Notes: generated from the sequence alone by a model not told the origin. 64,000 nucleotides of DNA from JAXLYE01 sp046351595 (GCA_046351595.1 JAXLYE010000005.1:124001-188000); one strand, 5' to 3'. Positions 36,661 through 48,788 are shown, counted from the first letter of the stretch. Numbers and translations: made by a program.

Positions 36661-37626
36661 GTGCGGCCGATCCTCCTCGCCTTCAAGCTGCCGCTGCTCG
36701 GCGACATCACCTTCCCCGCCTACTTCACGTTCCTGACGCTGGGCCTTATGCTGGCGGCGCTTTTGACGGTGCGCGAGGCGCGCAAGCTCGACCTCGACCC
36801 GCAGGACATCCTGGACATCAACCTGTACATGGTGATCTTCGGGATCGTCGGCTCGCGCATCCTGCACGTCATCGCCGACGGCCACTTCATGGACTACGTC
36901 AACCTGTGCGTGGATCCGACGAAGGTGGCGGCGGTCGACGCGCTGGTGCAGCGCTGCAACGAGGCGCGCGAGTGCGGCTACGACTACCTCTGTGACAAAA
37001 GCCGGCACGTCTGCTACCCGCCGCGCGACTGCCTGGCCTGGGCCAAGCTGTGGCGCGGCGGCCTGGCCTACTACGGCGGCTTCATCCTGGCGACGGGCTA
37101 CGCCTTCTACTTCACGCGCAAGCACAAGATCGGCTGGTGGCGCGTCGCGGATCTGGCGGCGCCGGCGATCATGCTCGGCCTGTTCTTCGGGCGCCTGGGC
37201 TGCTTCCTGAACGGCTGCTGCTACGGCAAGCGCGCCGAGGACGGCCTCCTCGGCCTGCGCTTCCCCATCGGCAGCACGCCGTGGCGCAGCCAGTTCGACG
37301 CGCACCTCATCCAGCCGCGGCAGGAGATGTTCCCGGTCCACCCGACGCAGCTCTACGAGTCGCTCGGCTGCCTGTTTTTGTTCGTCGTCCTCTACTACGG
37401 CGTGCGCACGCGCAAGCGCAAGGAGGGCGAGGTGCTCGGCTGGATGCTGGTGCTCTACGCGGTGCTGCGCTCGCTCGTCGAGATCTGGCGCGACGACGAG
37501 CGCGGCGTGCTGTGGGGCTGGCTGTCGACGTCGCAGATCATCTCGGTGCCGCTGCTGGCGCTGGGCCTGTTCCTGATCCTGCGCCGCGGCCCGGTCGGCG
37601 CGGCCGCCCCCGTCGGCACGCCCTGA
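36661..37626 (+). CDS. lgt: Prolipoprotein diacylglyceryl transferase with Cys-rich insertion
   Basis: 321 residues from GTG 36661. Membrane segments and signature blocks match Lgt: GGLAYYGGFI, LGLFFGRLGCFLNGCCYGK (the GRxGNFxN-type signature, here with Cys at two positions), and FPVHPTQLYES. It transfers diacylglycerol from phosphatidylglycerol to the lipobox Cys of prolipoproteins. Between TM2 and the GG motif there is an insertion at about residues 80-130 with six Cys (83, 99, 105, 111, 118, 124), absent from the E. coli enzyme; its topology suggests a periplasmic disulfide-bonded loop. The gene lies between lspA and rsgA on the same strand. Confidence 0.93.
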   Translation: MRPILLAFKLPLLGDITFPAYFTFLTLGLMLAALLTVREARKLDLDPQDILDINLYMVIFGIVGSRILHVIADGHFMDYVNLCVDPTKVAAVDALVQRCNEARECGYDYLCDKSRHVCYPPRDCLAWAKLWRGGLAYYGGFILATGYAFYFTRKHKIGWWRVADLAAPAIMLGLFFGRLGCFLNGCCYGKRAEDGLLGLRFPIGSTPWRSQFDAHLIQPRQEMFPVHPTQLYESLGCLFLFVVLYYGVRTRKRKEGEVLGWMLVLYAVLRSLVEIWRDDERGVLWGWLSTSQIISVPLLALGLFLILRRGPVGAAAPVGTP

Positions 37627-37637
37627 GCCGGTGGCGC

Positions 37638-38939
37638 ATGCACGGTGACGCTCCCTCTGCTTCCTCGGCTCCGCCGGCCACAGGCCGCGAGCCAAGCGGC
37701 GACACGCTGGCGGCGCTTGTGGCGCTCGGGCTGACCGAGGCGGTGCAGGCGGCGTTCCGCGAGCTGCTCGGCGCCTCGCCGAGCGTGGGCACGGGCGCGG
37801 GCGCGGAGCTCGGGCGCGTGGTCGCCGAGCACCGCGGGGGCTACCTGGTCAGCCTCGGTGTGACCGAGCGCCTGGCGCTGCTCGCCGGCCACCTGCGCCG
37901 CGCCGCCGAAGAAGAGGGCGCGAGCCGGCCCGCGGTCGGCGACTGGGTCGCAATCACCCAGCGCGCAGAGAGCCGGCGCGCCGCCGACACCGCCGGCGCC
38001 GGCCAGGAGCCCGGCCTCATCGTCGAGCGGCTGCCGCAGAAGAACCGCCTGTCGCGCAAGGCCGCGGGCGTGCGGGTGCGCGAGCAGGTCCTGTGCGCCA
38101 ACGTCGACCAGGCGTTCATCGTCGACGCGCCGCGCCAGGGCGAGGCCGAGCCCGGTGCCGGACCCGGTGCCGGCGTCGACCTCGCCCTCAATCTGGGGCG
38201 CCTCGGGCGCTACGTGGCGCTGGTGCGCGAGGGCGGGGTGCGGCCGGTGATCCTCATCGGCAAGATCGACCTGCTGGCCGCCTGGGGCGCGGACCCCGAG
38301 GTGCTGCGGCGCCAGGTCACGGCGGCGCTGCCCGGCGTCGAGGTGCACCTGATCAGCTGCGCCACCGGGGCGGGGCTGGACGGCCTTGTGCACTACGTCG
38401 ATCGGCCGCTGACCTCGGTGCTGCTCGGCCCGTCGGGCGTCGGCAAGTCGTCGCTGCTCAAGGCGCTGGCCGCGGGTGAGCAGGGCTCGGACGCGGCGTC
38501 GCTCATCCGCACCAAGGCCCGGGTCCAGTCGATCGGCGCCGCGGGCAAGGGCCGCCACACAACGACCCACCGCGAGCTGTTCCGGCTGCCGCAGGGCGGC
38601 CTCGTCATCGACACGCCGGGCATGCGCGAGCTCGGGCTGTGGGAGGGCAGCGGCCCGACGGCGGAGGGCCTGCGCGAGGCGTTCCCGGAGATCGACGAGC
38701 TCGCGGCCGACTGCCGCTTCCGCGACTGCGGCCACGAGTCCGAGCCCGGCTGCGCGGTGCAGGCCGCGGCGCGGCGCGGCGAGATCCTGGTCGACCGCCT
38801 GCTCGCCTACCAGAAGCTCGCGCACGAGGCGCGCTTCATCGAGGAGCAGGCCACGGTCGCGGCGCGCGTCCGCGAGAAGAAGAACGCGGCGCAGCGCACG
38901 CGCGCGCTCGACTCGTTCTACAAGCGCCGCGGGCGTTAG
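37638..38939 (+). CDS. rsgA: Ribosome small-subunit-dependent GTPase A
   Basis: 433 residues from ATG 37638, 11 bp after the lgt stop. The circularly permuted GTPase order is visible: an OB-like N-terminal part (RPAVGDWVAI, LPQKNRLSRK, VLCANVDQAFIV), then the G4 region ILIGKIDLL (208-211), G1 GPSGVGKSSLL with Lys270, G2 RHTTTHRELF, G3 DTPGMRELGLW, and a zinc-binding C-terminus CRFRDCGHESEPGC. It assists late 30S maturation. The G4 motif is normally NKxD, and the Asn is Gly here, which should weaken guanine selection. An Ala/Gly/Pro insertion (EAEPGAGPGAG) precedes the G4 strand. Confidence 0.92.
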   Translation: MHGDAPSASSAPPATGREPSGDTLAALVALGLTEAVQAAFRELLGASPSVGTGAGAELGRVVAEHRGGYLVSLGVTERLALLAGHLRRAAEEEGASRPAVGDWVAITQRAESRRAADTAGAGQEPGLIVERLPQKNRLSRKAAGVRVREQVLCANVDQAFIVDAPRQGEAEPGAGPGAGVDLALNLGRLGRYVALVREGGVRPVILIGKIDLLAAWGADPEVLRRQVTAALPGVEVHLISCATGAGLDGLVHYVDRPLTSVLLGPSGVGKSSLLKALAAGEQGSDAASLIRTKARVQSIGAAGKGRHTTTHRELFRLPQGGLVIDTPGMRELGLWEGSGPTAEGLREAFPEIDELAADCRFRDCGHESEPGCAVQAAARRGEILVDRLLAYQKLAHEARFIEEQATVAARVREKKNAAQRTRALDSFYKRRGR

Positions 38940-38990
38940 GAATCAGAGAAGGGAACGGGGGAGAGGCGAGGGGAGGGAGCGGGCGGGGGA

Positions 38991-39012
38991 GGGAGGAGCC
39001 GGAGCTCCTCCC
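38991..39012. terminator. Hairpin between convergent rsgA and groEL
   Basis: A 9-bp stem gggaggagc/gctcctccc with a 4-base loop lies between the rsgA and groEL stops. There is no T run, so it may be a processed or attenuating hairpin rather than a strong intrinsic terminator. Confidence 0.45.
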
Positions 39013-39021
39013 GAGCCGGGC

Positions 39022-40644
<1,623 letters not shown>

Positions 40645-40721
40645 GTGTCTGTCTCCTTGACTTGAATCGTTGGCCAAAGTCGCGCTTCGGCCCTATGCGT
40701 CTGTCTGGCGGAGCGGGCTCG

Positions 40722-41018
40722 TTACCCGAGCACGGCCAGGATCTCGTCCTCGCGCAGGATCAGGTGCTCGACGCCGTCGAGCTTGATCTCGGAGCCGGCG
40801 TACTTGCCGAACATCACCTTGTCGCCGACCTTGACGTCGAGGGCCTGCGTCTTGCCGTTGTCCAGGGTCTTGCCCGGGCCGACGGCCACGACCTCGCCCT
40901 GGATCGGCTTCTCCTTGGCGGAGTCGGGGATGATGATGCCGCCCTTGGTCACTTCCTCTTCGGGAAGGCGCTTGACGATCACGCGGTCGTTGAGGGGACG
41001 GATCTTGGTGCCTGTCAT
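40722..41018 (-). CDS. groES: 10 kDa co-chaperonin GroES
   Basis: 98 residues with the whole family pattern: IRPLNDRVIVKRLPEEEVTK, GGIIIPDSAKEKP with the mobile loop, GEVVAVGPGKTL, VGDKVMFGKYAGSEIKLDG and the terminal YLIL-like strand HLILREDEILAVLG. It caps the GroEL ring. AAGGAGA precedes the ATG. groEL begins 77 bp downstream. The leader of about 150 bp back to the CIRCE operator includes short direct repeats at 41052-41104. Confidence 0.98.
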   Translation of the reverse strand: MTGTKIRPLNDRVIVKRLPEEEVTKGGIIIPDSAKEKPIQGEVVAVGPGKTLDNGKTQALDVKVGDKVMFGKYAGSEIKLDGVEHLILREDEILAVLG

Positions 41019-41051
41019 CGCTTCGTTCTCCTTGCCTTGACGTCGGGTCTT

Positions 41052-41104
41052 TTGACCTGGGTCGCTTGACCTGGGTCTTCTGGCTTATGACCTGTGGACC
41101 TGGG
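41052..41104. repeat. Short direct repeats in the groES leader
   Basis: ttgacctgggtc occurs exactly twice (41052-41063 and 41066-41077), followed by shorter gacctg/ggacctggg echoes to 41104. They lie between CIRCE and the groES start, in the transcribed leader. Confidence 0.7.
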
Positions 41105-41175
41105 CCACCGAGTGCTGCCGCGGCCAGGCCTCGGAGGCCCAAAGGGTCGGGATGTCCTTGGTTGGGGCGCTTCCT

Positions 41176-41202
41176 TTAGCACTCACGATCGGTGAGTGCT
41201 AA
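41176..41202 (-). promoter_or_regulatory. CIRCE operator (HrcA binding site) of groES-groEL
   Basis: TTAGCACTC, nine bases, GAGTGCTAA: both 9-bp arms match the CIRCE consensus exactly. HrcA binds this inverted repeat and represses chaperonin transcription until heat or misfolding inactivates it. The element lies 158 bp upstream of the groES ATG. hrcA itself is not in the window. Confidence 0.97.
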
Positions 41203-41212
41203 CGCCGCCGTA

Positions 41213-41241
41213 TGATTAAGGTCGCGCTTCGACCCGCGCAA
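41213..41241 (-). promoter_or_regulatory. Predicted groES promoter
   Basis: On the minus strand TTGCGC (41241-41236) and TAATCA (41218-41213) are 17 bp apart. The CIRCE element starts 10 bp downstream of the -10 box, the usual place for this operator at or just after the transcription start. Confidence 0.5.
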
Positions 41242-41430
41242 GAGGCTTTTTTCCAGGCCGCAGCCTCTGCCGGCGGTAGTCGCGCCCGCGCGCGGCAGGT
41301 CCGGCCCGAACCGGCCGGCCGGATATCGGTCGGATCTGTGATCCGCGAAAGGACCCTGAGCGGGCCGCGTCAAGATTCGCCGCGCCGCGTTAGGACGCGC
41401 CGCGCCGCGTCCAGGTGCGCTGCAGCGTGC

Positions 41431-43887
41431 TCAGGGATCGGCGCACGGGCTCTGGGCGGGCACGTAGACCGCGGCCTGCTCGGCGCGCGCCACGAGCTCC
41501 GGGCTCTCGCCGTCGAGCTGCAGCGTCTCGCCGGACAGCACGTCGCGGTAGCGGCCGGGCGGGGCGCCGCGCAGCGTCAGCCTGCGATCGGTCGATGCGC
41601 GCGACAGCACCACGAGCACGGCGTCGCCACCGCCCGTGGGGTCGGCGTCGCGGTGCAGCGCGACCGTGCGCTCCGTGTCGCTGAACAGCGGCACGCGCAC
41701 CCCGCGCCGCAGCACCGGCAGGCAGGCGCGCAGCCGGCCGAGCCGACCGGCCTGCCGCAGCAGCTCGGCCTGCGGCCCCGGCAGGCTGTCGCCGAGCACG
41801 TCGGGCAGCACGCGCCGCGCGTCCGGATCGTTGGCGCCGGCCAGCCCGACCTCGTCCCCGTAATACAGGACCGGCAGCCCCGGCAGCGTGAGCAGCAGCG
41901 CCAGGCCCAGGAGCTGCCGCCGGTACGGTCCGGGCTCGCGCGGCTGCTCGGGCGGCGCGGTCCAGGGGTTGTTGCCGGCGTTGCCCGCGGCCTCCGAGAC
42001 GAAGCGCGGCGTGTCGTGGTTGTTCAAGAGGTTGGCCATGACCGCGCCGGAGCCGGCGAAGGCGCGCGCGCTCGCGGCGATCTCGTCCTCGAGCTCGTCG
42101 AGGCCCATGCGGTCGCCGGCCAGGGCCGCGCGCAGCGCCCACATCAGCGGGAAGTCGAAGGCGCTGTGCAGGCCGTCGAAGTGCTGGCCGAGGAAGCTGC
42201 GGATCTCGGCGCGACCGAAGTCGCCCGGCCCGGTGTACGTCTCGCCGACGAGCAAGAGGTCCAGGCCGCCGCGCAGGGCGGTGTCCTCGACCGCGCTCAC
42301 CATGCGGCGGGCGGCGGCGCGCGGCATCATCGGCACCGCGTCGATGCGCATGCCGTCGAGGTCGAAGCGCGACGTCCACCACAAGAGATCGTCGACGCCG
42401 GTGCGCACGACCTCGGGGTGGCGCCAGTTGAGATCGGGCAGGTAGCTGTCGAACCAGCAGTCTTCGATGCGCGAGCCCCAGTCGCAGCCGGGCGAGCCGC
42501 AGACGCAGGCGCGCGGGCCGTCGTTGAACCAGCTGGCGGCAGCGGGATCGTCGGACGCGAGGACCGCGGGGCTCTTGCGCGAGTGCATGGCGAAGTAGGG
42601 GTGGTCGCTGTGGACGTGGTTGGGGACGGCATCGAAGAGGATGCGCAGGCCGCGGGTGTGCGCGGACGCGACCAGGGCCGCAAGCTCGGCCTCACCGCCG
42701 AGGATCGGCTCGACGGTGCGCGGCGCCACCGGCCAGTAGCCGTGGTAGGCCTCGTAGAGGTTGCCGTCGCGGCCGCGCAGCACGCCGGTCGGGTTCTGGT
42801 ACAGCGGCGACAGCCACAGCGTGGTGACGCCGAGGCGGCCGAAGTAGCCTGCCTCGACGGCGGCGCGCACCCCGGCGAGCGTGCCGCCGGCGCGTCGACC
42901 CGGCGAGGCCGGCGGCGCCAGCGCCCCGCTCGGGCCGCGGAAGCGATCGATCAAGAGGTGATAGATCAGCGTGTCCTTGCGGCTCGGCGCCTCGACCGGC
43001 TGGCCGCTGTGGGCAGCGCGCGGCGACGGCGGCTCGACGAGCACGCTGGCGCGCGCGGGCGGCGGCATGCGCCCCTCCCGATCGCGGACCCGCAGCACCA
43101 CGCTGTACTTGCCCGGCTCGAGCCCGCGCGCCTCGACCCGCAGCGCTCGTTCGCCGCCGGCCTCGGGCGCGCCGACCGTGAGGCGGGCGCCCTCGAGGAG
43201 GGTGCCCCGCGGGCCGTCGGGGCCGCGGCGCAGCTCGAGGGTGAGCGCGCCCTCGTCGAGATCGGCGACGGAGGTGCCGGGCTGGAAGCGCCAGCCCACC
43301 GCCAGCGCGCCGTCGCGGGCGCCGGGGGCCGAGGCCGGATCGACCTCGACGCGCCCGGGCAAGAGCACCGGCTCGCGACAGTCCGGCACCTGCACCACGG
43401 TCCACTCGGCCTCGTACGGCGCCGAGTCCGCGAACAGCGGGTGCGGGCCGAACTCGCTCTGCGCGCCCTGGTCGTCCGGCAGCAGGCTGTCGCCGACCAA
43501 AAACCCGTAGCGGTAGCGGCCGGGCGGCAGCGGCAGCGCCAGCGTCAGCCACTCGGTGCCGTCGGGTCCGAGCCGCCGCTCGAGCTGGCGCAGGCCGGGG
43601 CGGAGGAAGCCGTCCCAGCTCCCGATCAGCTCGGGGGAGAAGGCCTGCTCGCGGGTGAGGCCGAGGTCCTCGCGCTGGAGCGCGCGCAGCGGCCGGTACC
43701 AGGCCCGCACCACGCAGCGCTCGGGCACGCTCGGGCCGGGCGCGGGCGCGGCGCAGCCGGCACCAAAGAGCAGGGCGGCCAGCCCCGCGCCGCATCGCAG
43801 CGACGGAAAAATGGGGCGCCGCCCGGCCCCTTGGGGAATCGAGAGCTCAGCCGCTACCCAGTCCGCTGGTCGGCGCATGGATGGCAA
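41431..43887 (-). CDS. GH13 alpha-amylase-family lipoprotein
   Basis: 818 residues from ATG 43887 (or ATG 43878). A lipoprotein-like signal (AGLAALLFGAGC) follows some 30 N-terminal residues. An early beta domain (PPGRYRYGFLVGD) resembles the carbohydrate-binding N-modules of glycoside hydrolases. The catalytic barrel starts IYHLLIDRFRG, with LFDAVPNHVHSDHP (region I), DLDGMRIDAV carrying the nucleophile Asp near residue 512, LLVGETYTG with the acid Glu near 548, and NLLNNHDTPRF with the transition-state Asp near 624. It probably cleaves or transfers alpha-glucans in the periplasm or at the surface. Its 5' end overlaps the upstream zinc-ribbon gene by 41 bp. A Cys-rich loop (ACVCGSPGCDWGSRIEDC) within the barrel is unusual. 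Confidence 0.9.
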   Translation of the reverse strand: MPSMRRPADWVAAELSIPQGAGRRPIFPSLRCGAGLAALLFGAGCAAPAPGPSVPERCVVRAWYRPLRALQREDLGLTREQAFSPELIGSWDGFLRPGLRQLERRLGPDGTEWLTLALPLPPGRYRYGFLVGDSLLPDDQGAQSEFGPHPLFADSAPYEAEWTVVQVPDCREPVLLPGRVEVDPASAPGARDGALAVGWRFQPGTSVADLDEGALTLELRRGPDGPRGTLLEGARLTVGAPEAGGERALRVEARGLEPGKYSVVLRVRDREGRMPPPARASVLVEPPSPRAAHSGQPVEAPSRKDTLIYHLLIDRFRGPSGALAPPASPGRRAGGTLAGVRAAVEAGYFGRLGVTTLWLSPLYQNPTGVLRGRDGNLYEAYHGYWPVAPRTVEPILGGEAELAALVASAHTRGLRILFDAVPNHVHSDHPYFAMHSRKSPAVLASDDPAAASWFNDGPRACVCGSPGCDWGSRIEDCWFDSYLPDLNWRHPEVVRTGVDDLLWWTSRFDLDGMRIDAVPMMPRAAARRMVSAVEDTALRGGLDLLLVGETYTGPGDFGRAEIRSFLGQHFDGLHSAFDFPLMWALRAALAGDRMGLDELEDEIAASARAFAGSGAVMANLLNNHDTPRFVSEAAGNAGNNPWTAPPEQPREPGPYRRQLLGLALLLTLPGLPVLYYGDEVGLAGANDPDARRVLPDVLGDSLPGPQAELLRQAGRLGRLRACLPVLRRGVRVPLFSDTERTVALHRDADPTGGGDAVLVVLSRASTDRRLTLRGAPPGRYRDVLSGETLQLDGESPELVARAEQAAVYVPAQSPCADP

Positions 43888-44710
43888 AGTAGCTGAGCAC
43901 CCCCAGTCCGAGAAAGCCGAGCAGCAGCACGAACGGGTACAGGTGCGAGACGCGCTGGCTCACCGTGTCGCCGAAGACCTCGCGGTGGACCGCCTGCACG
44001 CCGTACAGATCCGGGCGCGGCGTGACCTTGGGGGGCTCTCCGAGCAGGTTGTCGGCGCCGCAGTGATCGCAGCTGCAGTCGACGGCCGTGGGCGCGGGGA
44101 CCGAGAGCGGCGCGGCGCAGACCCGGCACACCGGCGGAGTGTTCGTGCTCGGCGGCGCCGTCGTGCTCGGCGGCGCAGCTTCGGGCGGGGCGTCGCCGTC
44201 CGGGGGGGCCTCGGCCATCGGCTGCGCCAAGAGCAGCTCGCGCAGCAGCTCGGGCTTGCGCCCCTTCACCGTCGTGCTGGTCGCAAAGTGCAGCAGGCCG
44301 ATGCCCCAGAGCCAGATCAGCCCGGCCAGCCCGTAGTCGCCGCGGCGGATGCCCACCGCGTAGCCGACCGCCGCCGAGACGAACGGCGCCACGTACGCGA
44401 TCGTCACCAAAAACTGCGGCTTGTGCCAGGCGCGCGGTCGGGTCCGCAGCGCCAGCTGCCACAGCGGGTCACGCTGCCGCCGCTCGCGGTCGGTGCGGCG
44501 CTGGGTGTCGCGGCGCTCGCGCAGCGCCGGGTCGATCGGGATCACGCCGCCGCAGCGCACGCACGCGGTGCGGTCGCCGAAGCCGAGCGGGCAGGGGAGG
44601 CCGCAGCGCGGGCAGTTCAGCGCGATCGCCTTGTGCGGCGCCGAAAGATCGTCGACGCGCGGCACGATCACCGGCGCAGACGGTTCGGCGGAGGTCTCCT
44701 CGGACGCCAC
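43847..44710 (-). CDS. Zinc-ribbon membrane protein of unknown function
   Basis: 287 residues. The N-terminal part has paired CxxC motifs (CPRCGLPC and CVRCG) like a zinc ribbon; a charged Arg-rich stretch follows; then two adjacent TM helices (VTIAYVAPFVSAAVGYAV and LAGLIWLWGIGLLHFAT). A second pair of Cys motifs (CRVCAAPL and CSCDHCGADNL) precedes a final TM helix (YPFVLLLGFLGLGVLSYFAI). No catalytic motif is visible. It is the first gene upstream of the GH13 lipoprotein and overlaps it by 41 bp, so the two are co-expressed. A role in sensing or assembly at the membrane is guesswork. Confidence 0.75.
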   Translation of the reverse strand: MASEETSAEPSAPVIVPRVDDLSAPHKAIALNCPRCGLPCPLGFGDRTACVRCGGVIPIDPALRERRDTQRRTDRERRQRDPLWQLALRTRPRAWHKPQFLVTIAYVAPFVSAAVGYAVGIRRGDYGLAGLIWLWGIGLLHFATSTTVKGRKPELLRELLLAQPMAEAPPDGDAPPEAAPPSTTAPPSTNTPPVCRVCAAPLSVPAPTAVDCSCDHCGADNLLGEPPKVTPRPDLYGVQAVHREVFGDTVSQRVSHLYPFVLLLGFLGLGVLSYFAIHAPTSGLGSG

Positions 44711-44894
44711 GCCGTGAACGTAACAGAGTCGAGCCGGCGGCCCAAGTCCCGTCCGGCTGAGCCGGAGTCTCCGACGCCGGCCCTGCCCGCGCCGGGGCGT
44801 GACCTCCGCCTGCCTGCCTGCGCGCCCGGGCGGGTCCCGGCCGAGCTGCTGGCGCCCGCGCTCGGCCCAAGCGCAACCCCGCGCAAGCAGCCCC

Positions 44895-44924
44895 TTTACT
44901 TACGGAGCGGGCCTTCGGTATAAC
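44895..44924 (+). promoter_or_regulatory. Predicted promoter of hppA
   Basis: TTTACT (44895-44900) and TATAAC (44919-44924) are 18 bp apart, 41 bp before the hppA ATG. The region is locally AT-rich compared with its surroundings. Confidence 0.5.
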
Positions 44925-44965
44925 CCGGCCCTCTATTCGAAGGAAAGACTCGGAGGATCGACGAA

Positions 44966-47449
<2,484 letters not shown>

Positions 47450-47468
47450 TCCCCGGGCCCAGGCTCCA

Positions 47469-47489
47469 GAGGGAGGTCCCCCCTCCCTC
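47469..47489 (+). terminator. Terminator-like hairpin after hppA
   Basis: An 8-bp stem gagggagg/cctccctc with a short C-rich loop, 20 bp after the hppA stop. It lacks a clear T run. Confidence 0.45.
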
Positions 47490-47552
47490 TCCCTCCGTAC
47501 TGATTCCCCCCTCCACCCCCAGAAGATCCCAGCCGACCTTCCTCCGTACAGA

Positions 47553-47680
47553 GCGGAGCGGAGGCAGGCCCCCGCGCGCGCAGTTCCGCAGCCGCCAGCA
47601 AAGCGCTCGAGCAGGCCACGGTCCCCCTGCGGCGAGGACTGTCCGAGCACGCGGGGGCCTGCCTCCGCGCAGCGCTCCGC
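47553..47680 (+). ncRNA. ssrS: Candidate 6S RNA
   Basis: The two ends form a long stem: 47553-47559 with 47674-47680 and 47560-47576 with 47650-47666, giving 24 exact pairs interrupted only by a 7-base bulge on the 3' side. An inner stem pairs 47586-47591 with 47627-47632, leaving an internal bubble whose 3' side can form the small hairpin ggactgtcc. A long duplex with a central bubble is the 6S RNA design, which mimics an open promoter and traps sigma-70 RNA polymerase. The neighbourhood supports it: in many proteobacteria ssrS is next to zapA and the 5-FTHF cyclo-ligase gene, which follow here. The visible core, 128 nt, is shorter than the common 180 nt, so ends may extend. The strand is inferred from the neighbours. 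Confidence 0.5.
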
Positions 47681-47776
47681 CCGAAGCCCCGCTTAAGGGA
47701 TCTCCCCCAAATTCTCTTACGATTCCTTGACTTTGGGTCACCCCACGATTTTGAATCGGTCCCGAGTGATGCGTCT

Positions 47777-48091
47777 GTGAAGCGTACGATCAAAATCCTC
47801 ATCGCCGGCCAGCCCTACCAAGTGCGCAGCGATGCGGACGAGGCGTACGTCCAGAATCTCGCAGAGTTTGTGAACTCGCGCGTCAGCGCGCTCTTGGGCA
47901 ATCGGCACGTTGCGACTCAATCCGATATGGTCCTGACCGCACTCCAGCTTGCAGATGAGCTGCAGAATGAGCGACAAGCGCAGGCCCGCCTGCGCGGGCA
48001 GGTGCGTCACCACTCGCAGCGTATGCTTGAGTACCTGAGCCGGCTCGCTGGCCGCCCGTCTGAAGGCGCTCCCGAAGGCCGCGGGTCTTAG
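47777..48091 (+). CDS. zapA: Cell division protein ZapA
   Basis: 104 residues from GTG 47777. The N-terminal head has the ZapA pattern: a short beta strand KRTIKILIAGQPYQVRS, then DEAYVQNLAEFVNSRV, TQSDMVLTALQLADEL and a C-terminal coiled-coil helix (QNERQAQARLRGQ). ZapA bundles FtsZ filaments at the division ring. It stands 28 bp before the 5-FTHF cyclo-ligase gene, the same order seen in many proteobacteria. Confidence 0.92.
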   Translation: MKRTIKILIAGQPYQVRSDADEAYVQNLAEFVNSRVSALLGNRHVATQSDMVLTALQLADELQNERQAQARLRGQVRHHSQRMLEYLSRLAGRPSEGAPEGRGS

Positions 48092-48119
48092 GGGGAGGCG
48101 CGCGCACGAAGGTCGCTGC

Positions 48120-48788
48120 TTGCACGACGCTGCCCTGCACTCTCTTGCCAGCACGAAGCAGGCGCTCCGGAAGGAGCTGCGGGCGCGCCGTGATCAGCTG
48201 GCGCCGCCGCCGCACAGCCCCGAGGCGCGGGCGGCGAGCAGCGCGCTCATGCAGCAGGTCCTGCAGGCCCTGCACGAGCGGTCCGAGCAGCACCTGCCGC
48301 CCGCTCACGTCCGCTGCGCCGCCGTCTTCGCGCAGCACGGCAGCGAGATCGATCCCGCCGACGTGGCGCTCGCGCTGCGCCAGCGCGGCGCCGCGATCTG
48401 CTACCCGCGCGTGCTCAGCCGGCCGCCGCCGGTCCTCGGCTTCTACCTCTGCGACAGCCTGGACGAGCTCCGCCGCTCGGCGCTGGGCCTGCGCGAGCCG
48501 CCGCCCGAGGCCGCCGCGGCGCCGCCGGTCGACGTGTTCATCGTGCCCGGCCTGGGCTTCGATCAGGCCGGGCGCCGCATCGGCTATGGAGGCGGCTTCT
48601 ACGACGCTGCGCTGCGTGCGCAGCCTTTGGCGCTGCGCATCGCGGTCGGCTTCGACTTCCAGGTCGTGCCGGCCGTGCCCGTCGGCGATCTCGACGAGCC
48701 CGTGGATCTCGTCGTGACGCCGACGCGGCGCTGCGTCACCTCGGCGCGACCGGCTGTGCCGCGCGCCGCCAAGGAGGGTTCTCCGTGA
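48120..48788 (+). CDS. ygfA: 5-formyltetrahydrofolate cyclo-ligase
   Basis: 222 residues from TTG 48120; no ATG or GTG precedes the conserved start (ASTKQALRKELRARRDQL). Family blocks: VFAQHGSEIDP, ICYPRV, DVFIVPGLGFDQAGRRIGYG with GGGFYD (the ATP/folate loop), and GFDFQVVPAVPVGDLDEPVD. It converts 5-formyl-THF to 5,10-methenyl-THF with ATP (EC 6.3.3.2). Its stop overlaps the GTG start of rny by four bases (GTGA), so translation is coupled. Confidence 0.93.
   Translation: MHDAALHSLASTKQALRKELRARRDQLAPPPHSPEARAASSALMQQVLQALHERSEQHLPPAHVRCAAVFAQHGSEIDPADVALALRQRGAAICYPRVLSRPPPVLGFYLCDSLDELRRSALGLREPPPEAAAAPPVDVFIVPGLGFDQAGRRIGYGGGFYDAALRAQPLALRIAVGFDFQVVPAVPVGDLDEPVDLVVTPTRRCVTSARPAVPRAAKEGSP

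Larger units (their letters stand above)
41019..41430. other. groES upstream region and gap to the GH13 gene
   Basis: 412 bp without a gene. It contains the leader repeats, the CIRCE operator and the predicted groES promoter. The part from 41242 to 41430, between the promoter and the GH13 stop, shows short ccgcgt/cgccgcgt repeats around 41368-41412 and nothing else I can identify. Confidence 0.6.
47450..47776. other. Intergenic region hppA-zapA
   Basis: 327 bp without protein genes. It contains the hairpin after hppA, the candidate 6S RNA, and near 47727-47755 a weak promoter-like pair (TTGACT, 17 bp, TTTGAA) that could serve zapA. Confidence 0.6.

Noticed and set aside
48092..48119. 6S RNA at its classical place between zapA and the cyclo-ligase gene
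   Set aside because: The gap is only 28 bp; the hairpin before zapA is the better candidate.
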